Assembly (NCBI GenBank): GCA_966128725.1
Contig: CBHYLN010000062.1
Coordinates: forward strand, 1 to 30,299
DNA: 30,299 bases
From: JAFDZV01 sp966128725
GTDB lineage: Bacteria > Bacteroidota > Ignavibacteria > OLB7
Direction of reading: 5' to 3'
Part shown: one piece after another, positions 23,827-30,299 of the stretch
How positions within the stretch are numbered: position 1 is the first letter of the stretch
Layout: each line of letters opens with the position of its first letter
Notes under the pieces: generated by a model
Seen by the model: only the letters and a program-made list of their open reading frames with translations
Told to the model about the DNA's origin: nothing
Databases searched by the model: none
Made by a program: the position numbers and the translations under genes

Positions 23827-24540
23827 ATGGCCTCGATTATTATCCTCGGCAACGGCTCACTGCTTCCGGCGTTCGCCCGGTCGATCACCTCGGGATTCAC
23901 GGTTCATACCTTCGATACCGCCGATGGCGCCGCACCGGCGTTCCCGGCCGATCTGGTTGCGATCGTTGATCTGGAGATCGATCGCGAACCGAAGCTGGCC
24001 GCGCTTGCATCGCTGGGCCCGCTGCCGCAGGGCGTTGTACTGTTCACCAACACCCTTACGATTACCGCCACCGAGGTTGCCGCGCGATGCCAATGCTCGG
24101 GTGCCGTTGTCGGTATCTCCTATGTGCCGCATCTGTATGCCGGTGGCGCGCCCATCGAGGCCGCGCCCGCGCTTGGCCTATCCGATGCCGACGCCGATGC
24201 CGCTCTGGAACTGCTTGGCGGCCTGGCCGGCCGCGCTACCGAGCGCCTTGTTGATCGCGTTGGGCTGGTTGCCATGCGCACGCTGGCGATGATCATCAAC
24301 GAAGCCGCATTCGCCCTGATGGAGGGTGTTGCCGCCGCCGGTGATATCGACGTGGCGATGAAGCTGGGCACCAACTACCCGCAGGGGCCGCTTGCCTGGG
24401 CCGATGCCATCGGGCCGCAGACGGTGGTTGCCGTGCTGCAGGCGCTTCACGATGAATATCAGGAGGAGCGGTATCGGCCGTGTGTGCTGCTGAAGCAGCA
24501 TGCCCGTGCCCGGTTGCCCTTCCATACGGCCGCCGAATAA
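23827..24540 (+). CDS. 3-hydroxyacyl-CoA dehydrogenase-family protein with degenerate N-terminal domain
   Basis: This 237-aa protein has a C-terminal half that is clearly 3HCDH_C: DRVGLVAMRTLAMIINEAAF, then EGVAAAGDIDVAMKLGTNYP and GPLAWADAIG. The N-terminal half is short and altered. The NAD loop that is normally GxGxxG reads GNGSLLPAF. Where catalytic His normally sits in HFFNP, the sequence is GISYVPHLYAG. Length is ~40 aa below the usual ~280. NAD binding and dehydrogenase activity are therefore doubtful, and it may be a structural or regulatory relative. It lies 68 bp upstream of a thiolase, so the pair presumably belongs to acyl-CoA degradation (beta-oxidation-like or phenylacetate/adipate-type). 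The start at 23827 is the first ATG before the Rossmann-like strand. Confidence 0.75.
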   Translation: MASIIILGNGSLLPAFARSITSGFTVHTFDTADGAAPAFPADLVAIVDLEIDREPKLAALASLGPLPQGVVLFTNTLTITATEVAARCQCSGAVVGISYVPHLYAGGAPIEAAPALGLSDADADAALELLGGLAGRATERLVDRVGLVAMRTLAMIINEAAFALMEGVAAAGDIDVAMKLGTNYPQGPLAWADAIGPQTVVAVLQALHDEYQEERYRPCVLLKQHARARLPFHTAAE

Positions 24541-24608
24541 GCGCCGTTTGCAGTGCTTCCCCAGCAGTCGCGGGGAGGCCGATCACGAATCACACCGAAG
24601 AGATACTC

Positions 24609-25814
24609 ATGGCCGACGCATATATCGTTGCCCCACTGCGCACGCCGATCGGACGATACGGCGGCGCGCTATCGGCAGTTCGTGCCGATGATCTTGCCGC
24701 CATCGTACTGAAGGCCGTTGTGGAACGCGCGGGCATCCCCGCCGATCGAATCAACGATGTGATCCTTGGCTGCGCCAATCAGGCCGGCGAGGATAACCGG
24801 AACGTGGCCCGCATGGCTGTGCTGCTGGCCGGGCTTCCGCAGGAAGTAACCGCCACCACCATCAACCGCCTGTGCGGCAGCGCGCTCGACTCCTTGGTGT
24901 ACGCCGCACGCGCGGTGAAATCCGGCGAGGCCGATGTGGTGATCGCCGGCGGTGTGGAGGTGATGTCGCGCGCGCCGTACGCTATCGCGAAGAACGTATC
25001 CGGCGGCGCGCAGTTCGGGAACATGACGGCGTTTGATACCGCGCTTGGCTGGAGATTCCCGAACGCCCGGCTGGAGGCCCTGTTCCCGCTGGAGCAGATG
25101 GGGGAGACCGCCGAAAACGTTGCCGAGCAATGGGGCATCAGCCGCGAGGAGCAGGACGCGTTCGCGCTGCGCTCGCACCAGTTGGCGGTGGCCGCATGGG
25201 ATGCTGGCCGTTACGACAACACGGTGATCCCCGTGGAGATCCCGCAGCGCAAGGGCGATCCGCTTGTTGTTCGGCGCGACGAAGGCCCGCGCGGTGATAC
25301 GTCGCTGGAGAAGCTCGCAACGCTGAAGCCCGCCTTCCGCAAGGGCGGCACCGTTACCCCGGGCAACTCGTCGTCGTTGAACGATGGCGCTGCCGCCGTG
25401 ATCGTTGCCAGCGAGCGCGCCGTGCGCGAGCTGGGGCTTACCCCGGTGCTGCGTTATGTTTCCAGCGGCACCGCCGGTGTTAATCCGCGCATCATGGGCA
25501 TCGGGCCGGTTCCGGCCACGCGGAAGGCGCTGGCCGCCGCAGGGTTGGCGATCGGGGATATCGACCTGGTGGAATTGAACGAAGCCTTTGCGTCGCAGTC
25601 ATTGGCGGTGATGCGCGATTTGGAGCTGGATCCCGATCGCGTGAACGTCAACGGCGGCGCCATCGCGCTGGGGCATCCGCTGGGCATGTCCGGCGTCCGG
25701 TTGGTGGCAACCCTTGCCGACGAAATGGCCCGCCGCGACAACGCTCGATACGGCCTGGCCTCGATGTGCATCGGCGTTGGGCAGGGTATCAGCGCGATAT
25801 TCGAACGCGTATAA
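24609..25814 (+). CDS. Acetyl-CoA acyltransferase (thiolase; 3-oxoadipyl-CoA thiolase-like)
   Basis: This 401-aa cytosolic thiolase has all catalytic residues: Cys89 (NRLCGSALDS), His356 (GGAIALGHPLGMSG) and Cys387 (CIGVGQG). It cleaves a 3-oxoacyl-CoA with CoA, or condenses acetyl-CoA units. The segment GCANQAGEDNRNVARM is the form seen in 3-oxoadipyl-CoA thiolases (PcaF/PaaJ), although it also occurs in other thiolases of the subfamily, so the substrate is open. ATG 24609 gives a normal length; GAAGAG precedes it. It follows the 3HCDH-like gene by 68 bp. If that protein is inactive, the thiolase needs another dehydrogenase partner. A strong hairpin separates it from the convergent PorV-like gene. 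Confidence 0.92.
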   Translation: MADAYIVAPLRTPIGRYGGALSAVRADDLAAIVLKAVVERAGIPADRINDVILGCANQAGEDNRNVARMAVLLAGLPQEVTATTINRLCGSALDSLVYAARAVKSGEADVVIAGGVEVMSRAPYAIAKNVSGGAQFGNMTAFDTALGWRFPNARLEALFPLEQMGETAENVAEQWGISREEQDAFALRSHQLAVAAWDAGRYDNTVIPVEIPQRKGDPLVVRRDEGPRGDTSLEKLATLKPAFRKGGTVTPGNSSSLNDGAAAVIVASERAVRELGLTPVLRYVSSGTAGVNPRIMGIGPVPATRKALAAAGLAIGDIDLVELNEAFASQSLAVMRDLELDPDRVNVNGGAIALGHPLGMSGVRLVATLADEMARRDNARYGLASMCIGVGQGISAIFERV

Positions 25815-25887
25815 CACGCACGTGAAGTTGTTGGTGGATAATGTTCGTGCCTGATTGCGCGGCACACACGTGGGGCACAGAGAAAAT

Positions 25888-25935
25888 ACGGGCGCATGCT
25901 TCAAAGGCCGATTGGCTTTCGTGGCATGCGCCCGT
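25888..25935. terminator. Bidirectional terminator, thiolase / PorV-like gene
   Basis: ACGGGCGCATGC (25888-25899) is perfectly complementary to 25924-25935, 12 bp, with inner AAAGGCC/GGCTTT pairing. On the minus strand the stem is followed by ATTTTCTCTG, a good T-tract for the PorV-like gene. On the plus strand the tail is weak. Confidence 0.75.
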
Positions 25936-26004
25936 TGTACGTTTGATCCCGATGAAGCGCGGGGCCGCCACGGCATTGCCGGGTTCGTCGCCCCCGATCG
26001 TGTG

Positions 26005-27030
26005 TCAGCGCTCGAACTTCGGCTCCTCGAGCGTAAGCGTCAGCGAGATGCGATGCGTGGCGCCAAGGCTTGAAAGGTCCGAGCTTTGGCGCGTGAACGC
26101 ATAGTCGATGTTCAACTTCGGCAGCTTCACGCCCGCGCCGATGGTGATCTGCTTCAGATCGGTATAACCACCTCGCACGAACACGCGATCCTTGAACGAG
26201 TACTCCAGCCCGCCCTGCACATCAAGGCTGGCCACGCCAAGGTCCACCATCGTGGCGGCCTCGCGACCCTCGAACCGGAATGCGCCGTCGATCACCGGCA
26301 TCACGCTGTGATTCTCGTTGAAGCGATAACGATAGGCCGCGCCCAGCCGCAACGTTGGCACGATGAACTCCTGGCTGCCGGTATCCCAGATCAACAGCGA
26401 CTTGGTTGCGTCGGCCAACTCCGCGCCCAGCGAAAGATCCTCCACCGGGCGATACGTGGCGCTGAGATCAATCCCCACACCCCAGGCCGAATGGTCCAGC
26501 ACGGTCTTGTAGATGAACTTCACATTGCCGCCCACGGCAAGCTGATCGTTCACCTTGCGAGCGTACGAGCCGTACACAGCCCAGTCGGCAGCGCCTCCGG
26601 TGGTGATCTTCGTGGGATCGATGCGGTCATCGTCATCAAGCACGCCGTTGCCATTACGGTCGATAAGCGCGTTGCGCGAATCCTTGATGCCGTCAAGCCC
26701 CAGCCTGATCGCGCTGAGCGATATCGTCTGCAACGAGTCCACCGGCAGCGCGCCGGCGGCGTAGTCGTAGTTGATCTCACCGGCGAAGCGCGACTCGTGC
26801 AGTACCGTTACCTGGGGATAGCGTATCAACGCGAGCGAGGCCGGGTTGAAGTAACCGGCGGTGACGTCGTTGGCGAAACCCGTGCCGGCGCCGCCAAGCC
26901 CGGCCGAGCGCCCGCCAACGCCGCTGGAGAGGAACTCGCCCGCGTACTTGGCATTCACAAATCCCTGTGCCGATACGGCGGCGGGGAGGATGGCGCAGCT
27001 CAGCACCGCGCCCACAATGGCCTTGATCAT
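26005..27030 (-). CDS. PorV/UPF0164-family outer-membrane beta-barrel protein
   Basis: This 341-aa protein starts at 27030 with a signal peptide (MIKAIVGAVLSCAILPAAVS). The family opening follows: EFLSSGVGGRSAGLGGAGTG and AGYFNPASLAL, the hallmark of UPF0164/PorV proteins (compare LSIGVGARAxGMGGA...NPAGL). Alternating beta strands fill the rest, ending in RISLTLTLEEPKFER. PorV is an FadL-like barrel; in T9SS organisms it carries cargo to the sortase complex or acts in the outer membrane. An insertion at Asp124-Asp134 (DRNGNGVLDDD) looks like an EF-hand/dockerin-type calcium loop. A longer start to 27120 is unlikely. A convergent thiolase gene lies across a terminator hairpin; the upstream 12-bp palindrome is listed separately. 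Confidence 0.85.
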   Translation of the reverse strand: MIKAIVGAVLSCAILPAAVSAQGFVNAKYAGEFLSSGVGGRSAGLGGAGTGFANDVTAGYFNPASLALIRYPQVTVLHESRFAGEINYDYAAGALPVDSLQTISLSAIRLGLDGIKDSRNALIDRNGNGVLDDDDRIDPTKITTGGAADWAVYGSYARKVNDQLAVGGNVKFIYKTVLDHSAWGVGIDLSATYRPVEDLSLGAELADATKSLLIWDTGSQEFIVPTLRLGAAYRYRFNENHSVMPVIDGAFRFEGREAATMVDLGVASLDVQGGLEYSFKDRVFVRGGYTDLKQITIGAGVKLPKLNIDYAFTRQSSDLSSLGATHRISLTLTLEEPKFER

Positions 27031-27038
27031 AGAGTGTT

Positions 27039-27050
27039 GTTCACGTGAAC
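27039..27050. promoter_or_regulatory. Perfect palindrome upstream of the PorV-like gene
   Basis: GTTCACGTGAAC is its own reverse complement and lies 8 bp upstream of the ATG at 27030, in the expected leader or start-site area. It could be an operator for a dimeric regulator; no regulator is identified. Confidence 0.35.
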
Positions 27051-27208
27051 GTGCAATATACCGTAGGCGGACGATGAAGCCGCATGCGTTCGTGTGCGCG
27101 GCGGGCAAACGGTGCCACACCTTTCATGCGGAGTGCCGATACGGCTAACGGATCGTGTCGCCAAACAAACGACGTTACAATGCGATAATATTTGCTCGCA
27201 TTCCATTG

Positions 27209-27239
27209 TTGCAATGGCAATCAGGATGCACTATTTTTG
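27209..27239 (+). promoter_or_regulatory. Consensus Bacteroidota promoter of tRNA-Gly
   Basis: TTG at 27209-27211, 20-bp spacer, then TATTTTTG at 27232-27239, an exact TAnnTTTG. A second TTG (27206-27208) gives a 23-bp spacer. Predicted start near 27246, about 43 nt before the tRNA. Confidence 0.8.
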
Positions 27240-27288
27240 TGCCACTTCGGACGAGGCAGGGGCTTGTGAGTGGACAATCGTTCGATAT

Positions 27289-27361
<73 letters not shown>

Positions 27362-27406
27362 CTGTGAAAACGCACGTTGCCGGCACTGCCGGTCGAGGTA
27401 CCTGAG

Positions 27407-27441
27407 TCCTGTCATCGCCAAAGCACGGTGACAGGATTTTT
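27407..27441 (+). terminator. Rho-independent terminator of tRNA-Gly
   Basis: TCCTGTCATCG (27407-27417) pairs with CGGTGACAGGA (27426-27436), 11 bp with one T-G pair and an 8-nt loop, followed by TTTTT. It ends about 80 bases after the tRNA. Confidence 0.9.
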
Positions 27442-27555
27442 CATTACGTCCCGTTCGGTATGCTGACGGGATGCAACTCACTCGGCTCTCTGTCGTCTTC
27501 CGCCCTCAGGAAGGTCGGCACCGCACAGGGCGCCAACACCATCGATTAAGATCGT

Positions 27556-28566
27556 ATGACGCGCGTTGTCTACATCCCGGGCGACGGTATCGGGCCAAGC
27601 ATCATGCAGGCCACACGTGCCATCATCGACGCCAGCGGTGCCGAGATCAACTGGGTCGAAGCGCATGCTGGCCTTGGTGCGTACGAACAGTTCGGCGATC
27701 CGCTTCCGGAGGAAACGATTAAGCTGATCGCCGATGCCACGCTTGCCCTGAAGGGGCCGCTTACCACGCCGGTGGGGTCGGGCTTCCGCAGCGTGAACGT
27801 TGCGTTGCGTCGCGAGTTCGATCTTTACAACAATCTCCGCCCGGTTCACAGCTTCGAGGGGGTGCGCAGTCGCTACAGCGGGATCGATCTGGTGATCGTG
27901 CGCGAGAATACCGAGGGCCTGTACTCCGGCATCGAACGCTTCGTGGACGAAGCCCACACCATCGCCGAATCGGTGGCTGTGATCACGCGGCCGAATGCCG
28001 AGCGCATCGCCCGCGCCGCGTACGAGTACGCGGTGAAGCAGGGGCGCCGCAAGGTGACCATCGTCCACAAGGCGAACATCCTGAAGTTTACGTCGGGCCT
28101 GTTCCTTGCCACCGCGCGCGAGGTCGCCGCCGAGTATCCCACGATCGAAACCGACGACAAGATCATCGACAACATGGCCATGCAGCTTGTGATGCGGCCT
28201 GAACAGTTCGATGTGATCCTGACGACAAACCTCTTCGGCGATATCCTGTCGGACCTGACCAGCGGTCTGGTGGGCGGGCTTGGCCTGGCGCCGGGGGCAA
28301 ACATCGGCGCCAGCGTCGCGATCTTCGAGGCCGTTCACGGCTCGGCGCCGGACATCGCCGGCCGCAACCTCGCCAACCCCGGCGCTCTGATCCTGGCCGG
28401 CGCGATGCTTCTGCGCCACATCGGCCTTCGTGAGCATGCCGAACGGGTGGAAGCAGCATTGGCCGATGTCGTGCGCGAGGGCACGCATGTCACACGCGAT
28501 CTCAATCCGGAGTCGGGTGTGGGTACAACCGAAATGCGCGACGCGATTATCGCCCGCCTGGCCTGA
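27556..28566 (+). CDS. NAD-type isocitrate dehydrogenase (IDH/IPMDH family)
   Basis: This 336-aa beta-decarboxylating dehydrogenase has KGPLTTPVGSGFRSVNVALR, with Ser79 and Asn81 in the substrate loop, as in IDH3-type enzymes (KGPLxTPxGxGxRSxNxxLR). VRENTEGLYSGIE supplies isocitrate/metal contacts. TTNLFGDILSDL holds the metal-binding Asp. The cofactor loop EAVHGSAPDIAGRNLANP has Asp266-Ile267 where NADP enzymes have Lys-Tyr, so NAD+ is the likely cofactor. It converts isocitrate to 2-oxoglutarate in the cytosolic TCA cycle. Homoisocitrate or 3-isopropylmalate activity is possible but the RSxN loop favours isocitrate. The gene begins about 115 bp after the tRNA-Gly terminator; the membrane protein at 28644 follows after 77 bp. 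Confidence 0.88.
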   Translation: MTRVVYIPGDGIGPSIMQATRAIIDASGAEINWVEAHAGLGAYEQFGDPLPEETIKLIADATLALKGPLTTPVGSGFRSVNVALRREFDLYNNLRPVHSFEGVRSRYSGIDLVIVRENTEGLYSGIERFVDEAHTIAESVAVITRPNAERIARAAYEYAVKQGRRKVTIVHKANILKFTSGLFLATAREVAAEYPTIETDDKIIDNMAMQLVMRPEQFDVILTTNLFGDILSDLTSGLVGGLGLAPGANIGASVAIFEAVHGSAPDIAGRNLANPGALILAGAMLLRHIGLREHAERVEAALADVVREGTHVTRDLNPESGVGTTEMRDAIIARLA

Positions 28567-28643
28567 GTTCCCGATGTCCGTGTTACCATGGCGGACGCTG
28601 GATTCCCAACGCGGGCTCGCCCGTTCCTGAGCAAGGCAATCCC

Positions 28644-29435
28644 ATGCTGAAGTACCTGCTGAATATCATAGTCTACCTGGCGTTGGCGATCTGGATCGGC
28701 AGCCTGGTGTTCTTTGGTGCTGGCGTGGCCGCGGTGCTCTTTCAGCCGGACATGCTCCCAGGGCGCACAATGGCCGGCGCGGTGAACAGCGTGATCCTTG
28801 GCAAACTGGGGAAGATCGAAATCATCGCCGGGGTGTTGCTTGTGGGCGGTACGCTGTACACGGCGGCGCGCTACAAGCACCTGCTCAACTGGGTTGTGCT
28901 TCTGCTTTCGGCCGGCATGCTTGCAACGGCCATCTATTATACCGGCACGTTGTTCCCGCGTATCGATGCGATACGGGTTGCCGTTGGTGACTTCGATCAT
29001 GTGCCGGCCGAGAAAATGGTGCTGAAGGCGGAGTTCGACCGCGGGCACGAACAGTATTCGATGTTGGTGAAGGGCGTGCTTGGCGCCGGGCTGCTGGTGC
29101 TTGTATTGCATACGGTGGCCATGGTACGATACACGGAGTTTCAGGCAAACCGCTATCGCACGCTCGAAGTGGAGTGGCTTCGCCTTCGCGAGCGGTTGTC
29201 GCATCCGGTGAGCACGCTGGCGCGCATCGTGGTTCCACAGGAAGATCGTGGTGGCTCGGCAACGGGCAGCCCACAGGCCGTCAATGGCGGCGGCGCCAAG
29301 GCACCGGCTGCGGCTCCCGTTCACGACGTCGCGCAAACGCCCAATGTGCAGATCGTTGCCGATGTAACCGAGGCGCCCGCCGAAGCATTGCCAACGGCTG
29401 AACCCAAGAAAACAGTTGCCTCCGGCAAAGGGTAG
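28644..29435 (+). CDS. DUF4149 membrane protein
   Basis: This 263-aa protein has four predicted transmembrane helices: ~5-32 (LLNIIVYLALAIWIGSLVFF), ~55-72 (IEIIAGVLLVGGTLYTA), ~81-99 (LNWVVLLLSAGMLATAIYY) and ~143-162 (LLVLVLHTVAMVRY). The LAIWIGSLVFFGAGVAAVLFQ start and the long loop before the last helix match DUF4149 (TMEM205-like). Residues ~195-263 form a low-complexity Ala/Pro/Gly-rich cytosolic-like tail with no domain. No function is established for the family. It lies downstream of the isocitrate dehydrogenase gene and may be on its transcript. The promoter of tRNA-Ser overlaps its 3' end. Confidence 0.82.
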   Translation: MLKYLLNIIVYLALAIWIGSLVFFGAGVAAVLFQPDMLPGRTMAGAVNSVILGKLGKIEIIAGVLLVGGTLYTAARYKHLLNWVVLLLSAGMLATAIYYTGTLFPRIDAIRVAVGDFDHVPAEKMVLKAEFDRGHEQYSMLVKGVLGAGLLVLVLHTVAMVRYTEFQANRYRTLEVEWLRLRERLSHPVSTLARIVVPQEDRGGSATGSPQAVNGGGAKAPAAAPVHDVAQTPNVQIVADVTEAPAEALPTAEPKKTVASGKG

Positions 29436-29447
29436 GTGGTAAATTTG
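29416..29447 (+). promoter_or_regulatory. Consensus Bacteroidota promoter of tRNA-Ser
   Basis: TTG at 29416-29418, 21-bp spacer, then TAAATTTG at 29440-29447, an exact TAnnTTTG. The -33 box lies inside the end of the DUF4149 gene. Predicted start near 29454, about 23 nt before the tRNA. Confidence 0.75.
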
Positions 29448-29476
29448 CCGCGCTGGAGATAGTTGGTCCGGCTTAC

Positions 29477-29565
29477 GGAAAGGTGCAGGAGTGGTTTAAC
29501 TGGAACGCCTGGAAAGCGTTTGTACGGGTCAAACCGTACCGAGAGTTCTATTCTCCCCGTTCCCG
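29477..29565 (+). tRNA. tRNA-Ser (GGA), 3' part atypical
   Basis: This 89-nt class II tRNA has a sound centre: D stem CAG/CTG, anticodon stem AACGC/GCGTT with loop CTGGAAA (anticodon GGA, 29511-29513), and a long variable arm TACGG/CCGTA. The ends are poor. In the acceptor stem GGAAAGG versus CGTTCCC, positions 29479-29562 (A-C) and 29482-29559 (G-G) do not pair. The T stem has one A-C mismatch (29542/29556), and the T loop is TTCTATT rather than TTCRANN. CCA is not encoded. It may be a decaying or altered copy, or functional with a weak T arm. A perfect promoter precedes it. Confidence 0.75.
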
Positions 29566-29644
29566 CACGACGGGTGGAAAACCATGGTGGCCCACGCTTC
29601 GTCGTTTGGTGCCGGCGCATTATTCACATCGGGATCGTTGATCG

Positions 29645-30299
29645 ATGCTCTGCCTGTTTGAAGACAATCGTGCGCGCGACTTCCTGCCGCTGGCCGCCAC
29701 GCAACACGTGGCGCACCTGATGGTGGGCACGATGACATTGCGTGCCCGCGCGATGCGTGTAACGGCCGAACGCGTGGTGGTGCTGCACGGGCGCCGTTAT
29801 CTGCGCGAGTATCATGCCGCAGGCGGCGACAATGTTGCGCAGCCCCAGGAGCCAACGCTGTTCGTGAACGCACGGTTGCCGCTGTCGCGCACGATGATGG
29901 CGTCGTTTCCGAACCGCGAGCAATGGATTGTGGAATCGCGAGGCACGGTTGTTGCCGCGCGGCTTGCGCCGGAATCAATCGCGCTGCTCAACTGGGAGCC
30001 CGATGCGCTGGACTTCGACGTGCTGGAGCGCGTGCCTCGCTACGAGCTTGTGGGCGATCTGCCGTACGAGTACCTGTGGGACATGATCCACGACAACGGC
30101 GCGCGCATCGTTGCCGACAGTGCCGATTGGCAGGGCGCGCAGCGCGGTACCGTGATGGCGGGCGCGCATATCGTGAACCCCGACAGCGTTACCATCGGCG
30201 CCGGCAGCGTGATCAAGCCCGGCGTTGTGATCGATGCCCAATCCGGGCCGGTGATCATTGGTGATGATGTGGAGATCATGCCCAACGCGGTAATCGAGG
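29645..30299 (+). CDS. GlmU-like sugar nucleotidyltransferase (Bacteroidota type), 3' end outside window
   Basis: The frame starts at ATG 29645, with an in-frame TGA at 29639, and stays open to the last base (218 codons visible). The opening MLCLFEDNRARDFLPL and then HVAHLMVGTMTLRARA match the Bacteroidota alternative GlmU (F-E-D...L-x-PL...R-x-G-x-x-T/L-R). Next are PYEYLWDMIHDNGARI (~138-152) and the left-handed beta-helix repeats of the acyltransferase half: IVNPDSVTIGAGSVIKPG and VIIGDDVEIMPNAVI. The expected role is synthesis of UDP-N-acetylglucosamine or a related nucleotide sugar for cell-wall and lipopolysaccharide precursors. The signature PLxxTR is less clear here (PLAATQHV), so substrate is uncertain. 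The tRNA-Ser gene lies 80 bp upstream. Confidence 0.85.
   Translation, partial: MLCLFEDNRARDFLPLAATQHVAHLMVGTMTLRARAMRVTAERVVVLHGRRYLREYHAAGGDNVAQPQEPTLFVNARLPLSRTMMASFPNREQWIVESRGTVVAARLAPESIALLNWEPDALDFDVLERVPRYELVGDLPYEYLWDMIHDNGARIVADSADWQGAQRGTVMAGAHIVNPDSVTIGAGSVIKPGVVIDAQSGPVIIGDDVEIMPNAVIE

Overview
The window looks like a high-GC member of the Bacteroidota/Chlorobiota superphylum, most like the Ignavibacteria/Kapabacteria-type lineages. The evidence is phyletic. Several proteins end in FlgD-like/type IX secretion (T9SS) C-terminal domains. There is a PorV/UPF0164 barrel, a PorZ-like double propeller, a DUF3276 (PUR-alpha-like) protein and a Bacteroidota-type alternative GlmU. Two tRNA genes are preceded by exact TTG-N20/21-TAnnTTTG promoters, the Bacteroidota sigma factor consensus. 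The species cannot be named from sequence alone.

Layout. 1-2301: two tandem Asp-box beta-propeller surface proteins in exact 1312-bp register (the first is cut by the window edge). 2423-7533: an FMN reductase, then on the minus strand a 909-aa secreted propeller protein and an AlkZ-like DNA glycosylase. 8029-14465: secA, an SLBB export-type protein, an orphan solute-binding lipoprotein and a PLP trans-sulfuration enzyme. 14591-18556: a small ferritin/COQ7-like diiron protein, then a tightly overlapping operon of a DprE2-like SDR, a DprE1-like flavoenzyme, a membrane-anchored deaminase and a lipoprotein. 18777-20812: DUF547 and tag on the minus strand, ribH on the plus strand. 21000-25814: PorZ-like protein, DUF3276, a degenerate 3-hydroxyacyl-CoA dehydrogenase and a thiolase. 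26005-27030 (minus): PorV-like barrel. 27289-29565: tRNA-Gly(GCC), NAD-type isocitrate dehydrogenase, DUF4149 membrane protein, tRNA-Ser(GGA). The window ends inside a GlmU-like sugar nucleotidyltransferase, open at its 3' end.

How the genes work together. The strongest theme is protein export and the cell surface: SecA exports proteins to the periplasm, three or four proteins have T9SS-type tails, and PorV-like and PorZ-like proteins are likely outer-membrane parts of that route. A second theme is envelope sugar chemistry: the DprE1/DprE2-like pair (2'-epimerisation of polyprenyl-phospho-ribose to arabinose in actinobacteria), the SLBB protein and the GlmU-like enzyme. The rest is housekeeping (TCA cycle, riboflavin, sulfur amino acids, acyl-CoA metabolism, base-excision repair).

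The items most worth a second look are the DprE1/DprE2 operon outside Actinobacteria, the mosaic tandem propeller genes, the 3-hydroxyacyl-CoA dehydrogenase that lacks the usual catalytic motifs, and a tRNA-Ser whose 3' quarter is mispaired although its promoter is perfect. I found no CRISPR array, transposase, phage gene or recognisable defence system.
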